From: Nitrospira sp.
GTDB lineage: Bacteria > Nitrospirota > Nitrospiria > Nitrospirales > Nitrospiraceae
Direction of reading: 5' to 3'
Length of the DNA: 64,000 nt
NCBI GenBank assembly: GCA_024760525.1
Contig: CP060499.1
Span: 2,170,001-2,234,000 of the forward strand
The notes beneath the pieces were generated by a model, which was not told the DNA's origin, did not search any database, and saw only the letters and a list, made by a program, of their open reading frames with translations. Positions 33,142 to 41,379 of the stretch are shown here, piece by piece. Position numbers and translations under genes: made by a program. The first letter of the stretch is position 1; every line of letters starts with the position of its first letter.

Positions 33142-33411
33142 ATGAGCATACCCTGGTGGACGAAGGCCTCGCCCAGACGCAGAAAGGTTCATGGTAAAAA
33201 GACCCTCCGCTGGGATGTTCTGGGACTGCGCGATCCGGCAATGACCTCGGCCACACTCTCGATTGAGCAGGTTCGCCGTCTCATCATCGAAGCCTCAAAC
33301 TGCGGCTTTAGCTCCGCGACTCTCGCTCGCTCCCAGGAGAAAAACGGACAGCGCAAATGGAGAACGAAGTCGCCGGGCGGTACGCGCAAGCGTCGTGTCG
33401 CTTTGCGGTAA
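33142..33411 (+). CDS. Small basic protein of unknown function, paralogue 1
   Basis: An 89-residue basic protein. The conserved core is WTKASPRRRKV, RWDVLGLRDPA, SIEQVRRLIIEASNCGFSSATLARS. The same order occurs in the gene at 53345-53605, so this is a small family with at least two members in the window. The arginine/lysine-rich ends suggest nucleic-acid binding; no named domain is recognised. AAAGGAG at 33128-33134 precedes ATG 33142. A small gene follows 22 bases after its stop. Confidence 0.7.
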   Translation: MSIPWWTKASPRRRKVHGKKTLRWDVLGLRDPAMTSATLSIEQVRRLIIEASNCGFSSATLARSQEKNGQRKWRTKSPGGTRKRRVALR

Positions 33412-33433
33412 CTCTTACAGAGGAATGTCGTAG

Positions 33434-33622
33434 GTGGATAACATCGTCCAGGTGAATCAGGATCTGTACCTGAACATCTCAGAAGCGGTCAGAATCGAGG
33501 CCCACGGCAAGAGCTTCCGCATTTCGATCCGGAACGGGAACGGATCTCTGACCGAATATTATTGCCATCCGGAAGCCCCTGGGTATAGCAAACTGAAAGA
33601 ACTTTTAACGAAGGCAAAGTGA
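33434..33622 (+). CDS. Small protein of unknown function
   Basis: No family known to me. The 62-residue frame starts at GTG 33434 after AGGAATG and reads LYLNISEAVRIEAHGKSFRI, GSLTEYYCHPEA and YSKLKELLTKAK. This is a plausible compact alpha/beta protein with normal codon use. Its closeness to the basic gene upstream suggests co-transcription. It is kept because the ribosome site and composition look genuine. Confidence 0.55.
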   Translation: MDNIVQVNQDLYLNISEAVRIEAHGKSFRISIRNGNGSLTEYYCHPEAPGYSKLKELLTKAK

Positions 33623-33642
33623 CGTGCCCGCCTCCCGCGCAG

Positions 33643-34038
33643 TCACGAAATCCTTAGATGGCCGTCTCTCCATTCGCCGATCGTGCGGTGATTCATCCAT
33701 TCGAGAATGGGAAAATTGACGTAACCGCGTCTTCCCTTCACCACATAACAGTTGACTGTCTCCACTAGTTCTTTCTTTGCCTCGAACGGAATCCTAAAGA
33801 ATTCCCTACCAACGACGACCTTCGGAGTTCTGGGGGGCTTCCACTCAAAATCGGCGAGGAGCCCGAGGTGTCGTGCCTGGGCCAATTTGTCACGGCACTG
33901 TTCGAAGAGACTGCCGGCCGAGGCCTCACTCAGGTTGACAAGAAGTATTGACGCGGTGAGCAGAAAAAGGATGGCAGTGTGGGTCGCTATCGGACGCCTG
34001 CTACGGAGGGGACGGAGAACGAAGATGCGCCTTCCCAT
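33643..34038 (-). CDS. Exported or membrane-anchored protein of unknown function
   Basis: The 131-residue protein starts with a basic segment and a hydrophobic stretch THTAILFLLTASILLVNLSEASAGS (about residues 18-42), a signal peptide with a likely cut at ASA. The mature domain of about 90 residues has FEWKPPRTPKVVVGREFFRIPFEAKKELVETVNCYVV and ends in WMNHRTIGEWRDGHLRIS. AGGAGG five bases before ATG 34038 decides the start over an ATG at 34080. No family was recognised. Confidence 0.65.
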   Translation of the reverse strand: MGRRIFVLRPLRSRRPIATHTAILFLLTASILLVNLSEASAGSLFEQCRDKLAQARHLGLLADFEWKPPRTPKVVVGREFFRIPFEAKKELVETVNCYVVKGRRGYVNFPILEWMNHRTIGEWRDGHLRIS

Positions 34039-34584
34039 CGAGCCTCCTGAGCGACTCACACACCTTCTGTTGGTCTTCAAACCACCACAGACGCAGCTGT
34101 TGTTACCAGTCGATAATGATTACTGCCCTTTGATGATCACCTTCAGCTTTTTATCGTGTTGTCCAACCGTATCTGTAATTGATTCCTTACCGTGACCGCG
34201 TACGTCGATGATAACCCTATCTGCCGCAGTAAGGGCACCTGGCATTTGCGACAAAGCTACAGCAGGGAGTATCCGTAATCAAGCGGTCATCCTCAGACTC
34301 ATACAATCGTCTGCTGTGTGGTCCACTGGGACCCAGAACAGACCAAAATGGAAATTGATGAGATTTTATAGACTTATGAGAAGGGGTCGGGAGTCTTTTC
34401 TTAACAGCGATGCATCGACTTCGTGAGAAGCTCCGGCATGCCTCGTCCTTATTTCGTTCGAAGGGCTGTTGCCGGTTAACCTACCGACGCGGGATAATGT
34501 GTCCCTGAACGAACAACGCGCACGGGATCAATCAGGATACAAGAACAAGTTCCCTCTCCCCTATTTCTTTCTGAGGGGTGAGTG
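34039..34584. other. Gap with one possible short frame
   Basis: A 546-base stretch with lower GC on its right side. The only suggestive coding signal is a minus-strand frame of 41 codons from ATG 34245 to TAA 34120 (listed separately). The remainder shows no convincing frame and no clear hairpin. Confidence 0.5.
34120..34245 (-). pseudogene. Possible small protein or relic
   Basis: The minus-strand frame reads MPGALTAADRVIIDVRGHGK, ESITDTVGQ and ends KKLKVIIKGQ, with a protein-like alternation of hydrophobic and charged residues. The frame is open for only a few codons upstream of the ATG before a TGA, and there is no ribosome site. It could be the carboxyl end of a decayed gene or a chance frame. 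Confidence 0.25.
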
Positions 34585-35568
34585 ATGGGTCTCATTGGTG
34601 AGAAAGCGGAGGATCGATCAGTTATGAATCTGAAGGCAGAGGATCAGCGGACTGCGCCCCGGGTTGGTGTGCATTTTCTCGCCATGGTGTCGGGCTCCGT
34701 ACAGTCCGAAGGGACAGGCACCATTCTCGATCTCTCAACGAGCGGGTGCCGGCTGGAGAGCCCGCTCCTGATGTTGCCTGGCCTCTCGCTAGAACTGCGC
34801 ATCGCGGTACCCGGCTTGGAGTGGGCGCTGATGATTGATGGGGCTGATGTGCAGTGGGCGAACGAGGACACCGCCGGACTGGCTTTTGTGCGAATGAGAG
34901 AGACTGAACGGCAGCGACTCGACGACGTGATGACCGCTCGGCTCGCAAGGAAGTCGGAGGACGGCGACGGCGAACAGGCCGAGCCGGCGCCGTTTGAGTT
35001 CCAAGGGCTGGAAGCCGTGCTGTCAAAAGACCCGGCGCTCGCCGTCAACAAGGGACTGGCGTGGTTTGCTCAAGACCGGGCGGAATTCCGCTTTCGAGGC
35101 GGGAGCCTGCTCAACAGAGCGTTCCCCACCTGCACGCCCGAGTTCGCGGCCGCGCTCGGCGAGGTGGTCAAAGCCGGCGGCGACACGGAGGCAGAGTTCG
35201 CTCTGGCGCTTCTCCAGAATTATCTTGGTTCGACATCCACCGACGGCGTCCTGAAAGAGATTGTGTCGCGCTTTTCAGATGACGATCGCACAATGAGCGG
35301 AGTCCGAGCCAGCATCAATAGCACCGGCGTGGTCTCCGGTGAATTCGGACTGGCGGAAGCCTGGCGGGTTAGGAAGGAGTCGCTGACGCGCTGGCTCACA
35401 GACGAACGACAGACTGTCCAAGCGTTCGCCGAGCAGCACATTGCCGAGCTCGACCGAATGATTGTGGCAGAGCGGCGCCGTGTGGAGGCCGAACGGGAAC
35501 TGCGCGAGCGGAGCCGCCATGCGGACGAGTCAGGCCACGATCACGGGTACAGGCCGAAACCCTTCTGA
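34585..35568 (+). CDS. PilZ-domain protein with helical extension
   Basis: A 327-residue cytosolic protein. Residues about 15-115 form a PilZ domain: the RxxxR-like QRTAPR start and LDLSTSGCRLESPLLMLPG carry the D/NxSxxG c-di-GMP motif. The rest (about 120-320) is helical, starting EFQGLEAVLSKDPALAVNKGLAWF and ending in a charged coiled segment EQHIAELDRMIVAERRRVEAEREL. It has no catalytic domain, so it is a c-di-GMP receptor with an unknown output. ATG 34585 follows GAGGGGTGAGTG; ATG 34624 is an alternative. Confidence 0.82.
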   Translation: MGLIGEKAEDRSVMNLKAEDQRTAPRVGVHFLAMVSGSVQSEGTGTILDLSTSGCRLESPLLMLPGLSLELRIAVPGLEWALMIDGADVQWANEDTAGLAFVRMRETERQRLDDVMTARLARKSEDGDGEQAEPAPFEFQGLEAVLSKDPALAVNKGLAWFAQDRAEFRFRGGSLLNRAFPTCTPEFAAALGEVVKAGGDTEAEFALALLQNYLGSTSTDGVLKEIVSRFSDDDRTMSGVRASINSTGVVSGEFGLAEAWRVRKESLTRWLTDERQTVQAFAEQHIAELDRMIVAERRRVEAERELRERSRHADESGHDHGYRPKPF

Positions 35569-35617
35569 TCGCAGAAAAGGATGTGGGCTCGGCGCCGTTC
35601 GCGCGTAAGCCCCTACG

Positions 35618-36106
35618 TTATCCGCGCCGGGCGGCCTCGATCTGAGCGATGTCGATCTTGACCATCTCCATCATCGCCTCCATCACGCGCTTGGCTGCGG
35701 CCTTGTCCGCGCCGGTCATGGCCTCTATGAGTACGCGCGGTACGATTTGCCAGCTGAGCCCAAATTTGTCTTTGCACCAGCTGCAGGCGATGGCTTGTCC
35801 ATCGTTGTTGACGATCGCGTCCCAGTAGCGGTCCGTCTCCTCCTGGGTGTCAGTAAATACCTGAAACGACACAGCCTGATTAAAGGCACAGTCGGGACCA
35901 CCGTTCAAGCCGACGAACGGCTGACCCAATACGGTGAACTCCACCGTCAGCACATCGCCCGCCTTGCCGTTGTGGTAGTCGGCTGGGGACTTGTTGACTG
36001 CGGTGACGTGGCTGTTGGGGAACGTCGTGGCGTAGAACTTCGCCGCCTCTTCGGCATTCTTGTCGAACCAGAGACACGTGGCCATTGGAATCTTCGGGAT
36101 CGGCAT
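35618..36106 (-). CDS. VOC-family (PhnB-like) protein
   Basis: A 162-residue protein of the vicinal-oxygen-chelate fold, PhnB/3-demethylubiquinone-like branch. ATCLWFDKNAEEAAKFYATTFPNS, LTVEFTVLGQPFVGLNGGPDCAFNQAVSF and DKFGLSWQIVPRVL are the typical blocks. Members have ill-defined roles, often in small-molecule modification. GGAGAC lies just above ATG 36106. A 290-base spacer separates it from the divergent tail-tube genes; no gene is seen in it. Confidence 0.88.
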   Translation of the reverse strand: MPIPKIPMATCLWFDKNAEEAAKFYATTFPNSHVTAVNKSPADYHNGKAGDVLTVEFTVLGQPFVGLNGGPDCAFNQAVSFQVFTDTQEETDRYWDAIVNNDGQAIACSWCKDKFGLSWQIVPRVLIEAMTGADKAAAKRVMEAMMEMVKIDIAQIEAARRG

Positions 36107-36399
36107 ATCGGGGTCGGTCTCCTTTCAGTGGGGTTTGCTGTACAACAAGTATGCGTGGGACTACTGCAACACTTACCGGCTTTGTTGAGCGATTGCAAAT
36201 TACCCGCTGTGCTGTTTCTTGGTTTTCGTGTCAGGGCGTAGGAACCCACAGGACGTTGCCGGCGCGCAGCAACGTGCGGGCTCAACTATTCATTTTACCG
36301 GAACTTTTACTGACATTTTCGGTTTGTCCTGTTGATTTTCCGTTGCGCTCGGCGTAGGAATTGGCACCGACGTGCAGCTCTAAAGGAGAGGAGATACGT

Positions 36400-36852
36400 A
36401 TGGCGATTTTGCGCGATCGTCCCTATGGCCAGTTCAACTTTCTGATCGACCTTGGCAACGGAAACACCCAGGGGCCGCAGGCAGGCTTCCAGGAGGTGAG
36501 CACCATCGGCATGGAAGCCGTGGTGGTCGAATACCGCACCGGCAACTCCAAGGAAAACAATGTGATGAAGCTGACGGGCATGAACAAGACCAGCGATGTC
36601 ACACTGAAACGCGGGATCATCGGCTCGCTGGATCTCTATGCATGGCTCGACCAGATCCGCAACGGCGACCAGAACGCCGTGAGAACCGTGACCATCCAGC
36701 TGCAGAATGAAAATCGCACCGACGTGGTACAGACCTGGAAGCTCTTACGCGCACGCATCATCAAGCACACGAGCGGTCCACTCAACGCAAAGGGGACCGA
36801 CGTCGCGATGGAAGAACTGGTGTTAGCCTACGAACGCCTCGAAATGGAGTAG
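36400..36852 (+). CDS. Phage/contractile-system tail-tube-like protein, copy 1
   Basis: A 150-residue protein of the T4 gp19-like phage tail-tube family. FNFLIDLGNGNTQGPQAGFQEVSTIGMEAVVVEYRTGN, VTLKRGIIGSLDLYAWLDQIRNG and MEELVLAYERLEME form the beta-barrel pattern of contractile injection-system inner tube proteins. AAAGGAGAGGAG precedes ATG 36400. A diverged copy starts 32 bases after its stop. No sheath, baseplate, ATPase or other tail gene is present in the window. Confidence 0.85.
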   Translation: MAILRDRPYGQFNFLIDLGNGNTQGPQAGFQEVSTIGMEAVVVEYRTGNSKENNVMKLTGMNKTSDVTLKRGIIGSLDLYAWLDQIRNGDQNAVRTVTIQLQNENRTDVVQTWKLLRARIIKHTSGPLNAKGTDVAMEELVLAYERLEME

Positions 36853-36884
36853 CGTCCAGGTGTTTCTCCTGGAGTGAGGACAGT

Positions 36885-37337
36885 ATGGCTGTCATCAGTG
36901 AACGACCCTACAGGAATTCGAATTTTCTCGTGGATGTTGGACGAGGAGACAGCAGGTCTCTGATTGCCGGTTTTGCCGAGGTGATCTTCCCGGATTTCAT
37001 CGTTGATCAGCGCGAGGGTCCTCAGCGTCCTCACACGGTGCCTCAGCCTGTCGAACGAGCTGAAGCTGCGGCTGCCAATCGTCTTGTCCTCAAGCGAGGG
37101 GTGATGGGATCGATGGATCTCTATGCCTGGTGGGATGAAGCTCGAAAGGGAAGAGCGCCTCGACCACGTACCGTGAAGGTTGACCTGCTGGGGGAGGACC
37201 AGTCAACCGTGGTGCTGACCTGGCGCTTCGACAATGTTCGTCCGGTGAGTCTCTCGTACTCGCCCTTGCGAGCCATGGATAGCGGCATCCTCATGGAGAC
37301 GATTGTTTTGGAATTTGACAGGATGGAGATGATGTGA
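36885..37337 (+). CDS. Phage/contractile-system tail-tube-like protein, copy 2
   Basis: A 150-residue paralogue of copy 1: SNFLVDVGRGDSRSLIAGFAEVIFPDFIVD, LVLKRGVMGSMDLYAWWDEARKG, and METIVLEFDRMEMM. It has an extra proline-rich central loop (PQRPHTVPQPVERAEAA). Duplicated tube genes are normal in extracellular contractile injection systems, where one caps or initiates the tube. The isolated pair here suggests a remnant or a repurposed tube protein. It converges with the lipoprotein gene, the stops lying four bases apart. Confidence 0.83.
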   Translation: MAVISERPYRNSNFLVDVGRGDSRSLIAGFAEVIFPDFIVDQREGPQRPHTVPQPVERAEAAAANRLVLKRGVMGSMDLYAWWDEARKGRAPRPRTVKVDLLGEDQSTVVLTWRFDNVRPVSLSYSPLRAMDSGILMETIVLEFDRMEMM

Positions 37338-37341
37338 GGAA

Positions 37342-37950
37342 TCAGAGATCCTCTTCCATGAAATCCAATGCCTGCGGTCCTCCGATCTGGCTAAATACGG
37401 GGCTCCGGCAATTCGAGCTCATGGGCAAGCGATAGTGCAGAACGCCGATATACTTCGTCACCATCCTGCGTAGCCGCATTTTCCGTCGTTCATCGTCGCC
37501 CGGCGTGTCGCTCATGCGGGCGGAAGAGATGACGGCTCGCCCACCCGATCGATAGCCGAGTGCATATTGCCAGTTGTACTCGCGGATGTAGAGATCATCC
37601 TCCATCAAGGCGATGAGCGTCGAATCGGGCTCGAACGCCACGGCTGCCTGCCCGAGAATTTTGGCGATCTCCTCGGCGGCATACTGTCCCCTCTTCTCAT
37701 TAAAGGCTTGGGCGACAATCTGTTCTAGCGGTGCGGGAAGAACCGAAATGCGGAGTCCATATTTCTTCTCATAATACGCCACGAGTTCCTGTACGATCCC
37801 GGGAGGAAACGACCCGATCGGAACGAAATAGACCTGCCCCCGACCGTGCAGCCCGGCAGAACCCCGCGGAACCTCTGGAGGCTGCCTGCAGGAAACGCTG
37901 CTGCAGGCCGAGCTAAGAATAAGTATCAGGATTACGACCGCAGTCCGCAA
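37342..37950 (-). CDS. Archaemetzincin-like lipoprotein lacking the zinc motif
   Basis: A 202-residue protein with a hydrophobic signal and a lipobox-like SSACSS near residue 16. The mature part reads VYFVPIGSFPPGIVQELVAYYEKKYGL, SVLPAPLEQIVAQAF and ALMEDDLYIREYNWQYALGYR, matching the order of archaemetzincins. Where they carry HExxHxxGxxH, this protein has MVTKYIGVLHYRLPMSS, so the zinc ligands are missing. It is probably a catalytically inactive member acting as a binding protein in the cell envelope. The fold call is by pattern only. Confidence 0.55.
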   Translation of the reverse strand: MRTAVVILILILSSACSSVSCRQPPEVPRGSAGLHGRGQVYFVPIGSFPPGIVQELVAYYEKKYGLRISVLPAPLEQIVAQAFNEKRGQYAAEEIAKILGQAAVAFEPDSTLIALMEDDLYIREYNWQYALGYRSGGRAVISSARMSDTPGDDERRKMRLRRMVTKYIGVLHYRLPMSSNCRSPVFSQIGGPQALDFMEEDL

Positions 37951-38226
37951 TTGTACGAACCTTACGCCTTCATGACTCCCTCCCCCAAGTGTTCATGGGT
38001 AGAGTAGCAACGAGGCTCAGGTTGTCAATCAAACCTGGGATAAGAACAACGTTCACCCAGACCTCTTTGTACCATCCGACCCCTTTTTAGATCTCCGTAA
38101 GTGATATTGATGCTCCTCCCTTCAATCCCCTGAGACCTCGGTGCCGGCAGTCCGATGCCCTTGCGTTGAGCCTATCCCGACCTATACCTTACCTATACAG
38201 CTCACCTATGACAGGAGAAGGCATAG

Positions 38227-38694
38227 ATGAAGGCGAAGATTTTTGTGACCATGTTGCTCTGTTGCACGACGATCGTTGCGGCAAGTTATGCCGAGGAAAT
38301 TGGGAGTGTCGACACGGAATTCAAAATGTTGGGGCCGGATCACAAAATCGTGGTTGAAGCGTTTGACGACCCAAAGATTGAAGGCATCACCTGTTATCTG
38401 AGTCGATCCAAAAAAGGCGGCTTGAAAGGGATGGTCGGATTGGCGGAGGAAACCTCGGATGCCTCATTGGCCTGTCGTCAAGTCGGTCCTATTCGCGTGG
38501 TGGGCGAGCCGAAAGAAGGGGAAAGGGTCTTCAGTGAGAGCCGGTCCCTGATTTTCAAGAAGCTCCAAGTTGTCCGATTCTTCGACAAGAAACGCCGGAC
38601 CTATGTGTATCTCGCCTATAGCGATCGTGTGATCGAGGGCTCGCCACAGAATGCCATCTCCACCGTGCCGATCCAATCCTGGCCAACTCAATAA
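38227..38694 (+). CDS. creA: CreA family periplasmic protein
   Basis: A 155-residue exported protein with signal MKAKIFVTMLLCCTTIVAASYA. EIGSVDTEFKMLGPDHKIVVEAFDDPKIEGITCYLSRSKKGG and the following CRQVGPI make a clear CreA pattern; the function of CreA is not established. The paired cysteines after the signal could form a disulfide. GACAGGAGAAGG lies before ATG 38227. A single-gene unit by context. Confidence 0.93.
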   Translation: MKAKIFVTMLLCCTTIVAASYAEEIGSVDTEFKMLGPDHKIVVEAFDDPKIEGITCYLSRSKKGGLKGMVGLAEETSDASLACRQVGPIRVVGEPKEGERVFSESRSLIFKKLQVVRFFDKKRRTYVYLAYSDRVIEGSPQNAISTVPIQSWPTQ

Positions 38695-38840
38695 GGGCAG
38701 AAGACCATGCATCTCAACGGAGGTCGGATGGAGGGCACTCATGAGTATTGACTCGTCTCGGCCTGTTTCATTGAGCTCAGCACTCACATTCTTGAACCAT
38801 CCCGGCTTGACAGGCCACTGCCTCTTGCTACGCTTGGGGC

Positions 38841-39560
38841 ATGCTGCCATGGTTGAAGCGCGCCGTGCTCGCGGCATCCGCCCTATTCCTTCTGTATCTC
38901 TGTCTACTGGAGCTACTGATCGGTACAGCCAGACTCGTGATGTGGTGGGAAACCCGGCAACCAGACCAATTCTATGTCGCCTATTCTTATCTCTCCGATG
39001 GTCTTCCGTGGGTGTTCTTGGGAATCGTGGGAATATGGGGCAGCGCAGCCATTCTGTCGAATCGCTCAAGGACCCTGCATTGGCTATGGTTGCCCGCTCT
39101 CACCTTGCTGTATTTCGTGATGGCCCCACTGCTGACTGACGGATGGTTCTTCCATCGTGCCATACATCCTATGGCCGGGCGACCGATTCAGATTGCCCTT
39201 GAACGAAGTCAACGGGATCTTCGCATGATCTCGTATGAATTGACTCAACAGGCTCAGGTAGATGGATTCTATCGCTGCAGTTCAGCCCAACTCGGTGAGC
39301 TGAGTGCCTTTGCCGTAAATGGGCGGCAGTTGCCCTACGAGTTGCGATGCGTGTCCACGGATTCGGACATGAAATCCATTGCGCCGGCGCGCCCTGCCAC
39401 CGTTACCATGGCAGTAAGCACGGACGGCAAGGAGGCGTGGTTTCGCATGACCACGTTAGTCAGTGAAGCAGGGACTTCTGCCGACTGGCTGCGCCGGTAT
39501 GGTGATGTGCTCGTTCAGCATCGTAAGTTAGAGCCGGCGCCTCCCAACTTACATGAATAA
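38841..39560 (+). CDS. Membrane protein of unknown function
   Basis: A 239-residue protein with three predicted membrane helices: VLAASALFLLYLCLLELLIG, WVFLGIVGIWGSAAIL and LWLPALTLLYFVMAPLLT (all within residues 5-105). A soluble, probably periplasmic, domain follows to the end with one conserved-looking pair CSSAQ and LRCVST. No family was recognised. It lies between creA and the Sel1 gene without obvious operon structure, and the start ATG 38841 has only a weak ribosome site. Confidence 0.65.
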   Translation: MLPWLKRAVLAASALFLLYLCLLELLIGTARLVMWWETRQPDQFYVAYSYLSDGLPWVFLGIVGIWGSAAILSNRSRTLHWLWLPALTLLYFVMAPLLTDGWFFHRAIHPMAGRPIQIALERSQRDLRMISYELTQQAQVDGFYRCSSAQLGELSAFAVNGRQLPYELRCVSTDSDMKSIAPARPATVTMAVSTDGKEAWFRMTTLVSEAGTSADWLRRYGDVLVQHRKLEPAPPNLHE

Positions 39561-39691
39561 GGCCACGCATTGTCTTTCGAGATGAAGCCATAGACCTGCC
39601 GGATTCCACAAAGTACAATGATCTGTTTCTCTTCCAGGCCCTGAGGCGATACTTTTCTGTTTCGATTGGTCTTGGTGAAAGGATGATGTCG

Positions 39692-40204
39692 ATGCGGCGT
39701 TGTGTGTTTGCCATGCTTGTGATGTTGGCCTGCGCGTCAGGGCCGAACCCCGAACGCGTTGTTGCAGCACAGTCCATTGAAGAAGCGGAATTTTCGTATG
39801 AGCGCGGCGATTATACACAAGCAGGCCGTCTCTTCAGTCCTCTGGCCGAGCAAGGAGTGGCCTCGGCCCAGTTCTATCTGGGTCTGATGTATGAAAAGGG
39901 ACGCGGCGTCCGGCAGGACCACTCCACGGCACTGGCGTGGTTTCGCAAGGCAGCGGCGCAGGGCTACGCCGGCCCCCAAAACAATTTGGGTCTGATGTAT
40001 GAGCGGGGACGAGGCGTCCGGAAAGACGTCCTTCGCGCATTTATGTGGTACACCGTCGCCGCCGCCATGTTGACCGGCGAGGAGAAGGAGACAGCTCTGA
40101 AGCGTCGAGACCATTTGACCTCACAAATGACCGCTGCGCAGATCGAGGAGGCGCACGAAATGGCGCGGCATTGTCAGCAGTCACAGTTCAAAGAGTGCGA
40201 TTAG
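39692..40204 (+). CDS. Exported Sel1-like repeat protein
   Basis: A 170-residue protein with a signal peptide (MRRCVFAMLVMLACASG...) that may be a lipoprotein, then two Sel1-like TPR repeats: ASAQFYLGLMYEKGRGVRQDHSTALAWFRKAAAQG and the next repeat starting AGPQNNLGLMYERGRGVRKD. A carboxyl helix follows. Sel1 repeats mediate protein contacts in the periplasm. ATGs at 39683, 39686 and 39692 share a frame; GAAAGG at 39677-39682 best suits 39692. Confidence 0.85.
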   Translation: MRRCVFAMLVMLACASGPNPERVVAAQSIEEAEFSYERGDYTQAGRLFSPLAEQGVASAQFYLGLMYEKGRGVRQDHSTALAWFRKAAAQGYAGPQNNLGLMYERGRGVRKDVLRAFMWYTVAAAMLTGEEKETALKRRDHLTSQMTAAQIEEAHEMARHCQQSQFKECD

Positions 40205-40213
40205 GCGCCCGGT

Positions 40214-40444
40214 ATGAATCAACCGCCCTCCATGGCACATCCCCGCGATCCCTTGCACGGCATCACCTTGGAAACCATTGTCACAACCTTGGTCGCACGG
40301 CACGGATGGGTGAAACTTGGCGCACGAGTGCCCATCCGCTGTTTTCGTCATCACCCCACGATCAACTCGAGTCTGACGTTTCTGCGCAAGACGCCGTGGG
40401 CGCGCAAGCGGGTTGAACAGATGTTTATTGCCGAACTCCCCTAA
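40214..40444 (+). CDS. VF530 family DNA-binding protein
   Basis: A 76-residue protein. DPLHGITLETIVTTLVARHGW, GARVPIRCFRHHPTINSSLTFLRKTPWARKRVEQMF is an almost exact VF530 (DUF2132) pattern; the Vibrio homologue binds double-stranded DNA. It follows the Sel1 gene by nine bases and precedes the YaeQ gene by 15, so a short operon is possible. Well supported by length and full-length match. Confidence 0.93.
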   Translation: MNQPPSMAHPRDPLHGITLETIVTTLVARHGWVKLGARVPIRCFRHHPTINSSLTFLRKTPWARKRVEQMFIAELP

Positions 40445-40459
40445 CACGTTCCTGGCACA

Positions 40460-40999
40460 ATGGCATCCAACGCGACCATCTACAAAGCCGCGCTGCAGAT
40501 TGCAGATCTGGATCGCCGGTACTTCCAGGATCATGCGCTGACGCTGGCGCGCCATCCGTCCGAGACGGAGGAGCGCATGATGGTACGCGTGCTTGCCTTC
40601 GCGCTCCACGCAGGCGAGGCCTTGTCATTCGGCCGCGGGGTGAGCGCCGAAGATGAACCGGCCCTGTGGCAACGGGATGTCACCGGCTCGATCGATCTCT
40701 GGATCGAGATCGGTCAGCCGGATGAAAAGACTCTTCGGCAGGCGAGCGGCCGCTCCAAACAAGTCATCGTCTATGTCTATGGAGCCCGCAGCGCGGAGAT
40801 ATGGTGGGCGAACCAGAGTTCGTCGCTCGACCGGCTGAAGAATCTCTCCGTGACCCTGCTCCCGATGGAGGGCATCCATGCCCTGGCGTCGATGGCGAAA
40901 CCCAGCATGCAGTTACAATGCACCATCCAAGACGGGCATCTCTGGATCGCAGATGGTACCCGGACCCTCCATCTCGAATTACAGCGAGTGAAGGGCTGA
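40460..40999 (+). CDS. YaeQ family protein
   Basis: A 179-residue protein of the YaeQ family (PD-(D/E)XK nuclease-like fold). ATIYKAALQIADLDRRYFQDHALTLARHPSETEERMMVRVLAFAL is the family amino end. DLWIEIGQPDEKTLRQASGRS and VYVYG..AEIWW contain the conserved acidic/lysine-like positions. E. coli YaeQ was once linked to RfaH suppression, but its function is unclear. It starts 15 bases after VF530. Confidence 0.93.
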   Translation: MASNATIYKAALQIADLDRRYFQDHALTLARHPSETEERMMVRVLAFALHAGEALSFGRGVSAEDEPALWQRDVTGSIDLWIEIGQPDEKTLRQASGRSKQVIVYVYGARSAEIWWANQSSSLDRLKNLSVTLLPMEGIHALASMAKPSMQLQCTIQDGHLWIADGTRTLHLELQRVKG

Positions 41000-41037
41000 C
41001 CACGAAGGCTCCGCCCTTCTCTTTCACACACACCGAC

Positions 41038-41079
41038 AAAACATTGACGGGTTCATCCTCCTTGCACCGTCAATGTTTT
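41038..41079. terminator. Strong inverted repeat after yaeQ
   Basis: AAAACATTGACGG (41038-41050) pairs perfectly with CCGTCAATGTTTT (41067-41079) around a 16-base loop. It lies 39 bases past the YaeQ stop. The right arm ends in TTTT, but no longer U tract follows. A terminator is the simplest reading; its size and loop also fit a small recombination or regulatory site. Confidence 0.6.
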
Positions 41080-41205
41080 GGACATTCACTACCCACGTGT
41101 AACTACGTACCCACCAAATCATTGCAATTCTGCAATTGCACATGTTGGTGCAACTCTTGCTTCCCTTTGCCATCAGCTGTGAACGTGACCACCTGGGAGG
41201 GATCG

Positions 41206-41379
41206 ATGGATTGTCCAAAGTGCAGGGGGATGATGCTGCTGGAGCGGTTTTCGGATTTCTTTCTGGTCTTCTACGCATGGAAATGCCTCAATTGCGGCGC
41301 CATCATCGACCGCACCATTTCGAATAATCGCCGGAAGAGCCTGGCTGCCCGGGAAGCCCAGACGGTTGCTGCGGGGTAA
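41206..41379 (+). CDS. Small zinc-ribbon protein
   Basis: A 57-residue protein. MDCPKCRGMMLLERF and CLNCGAIIDRTI give a CxxC...CxxC zinc ribbon, with a basic tail NNRRKSLAAREA. GGGAGG at 41195-41200 precedes ATG 41206. Such ribbons often bind RNA or act as small adaptors. No family name is known to me. It lies just upstream of the SUI1 gene. Confidence 0.75.
   Translation: MDCPKCRGMMLLERFSDFFLVFYAWKCLNCGAIIDRTISNNRRKSLAAREAQTVAAG

Noticed and set aside
36400..37337. A prophage
   Set aside because: Only two tail-tube genes occur; no integrase, terminase, capsid or attachment site is visible.
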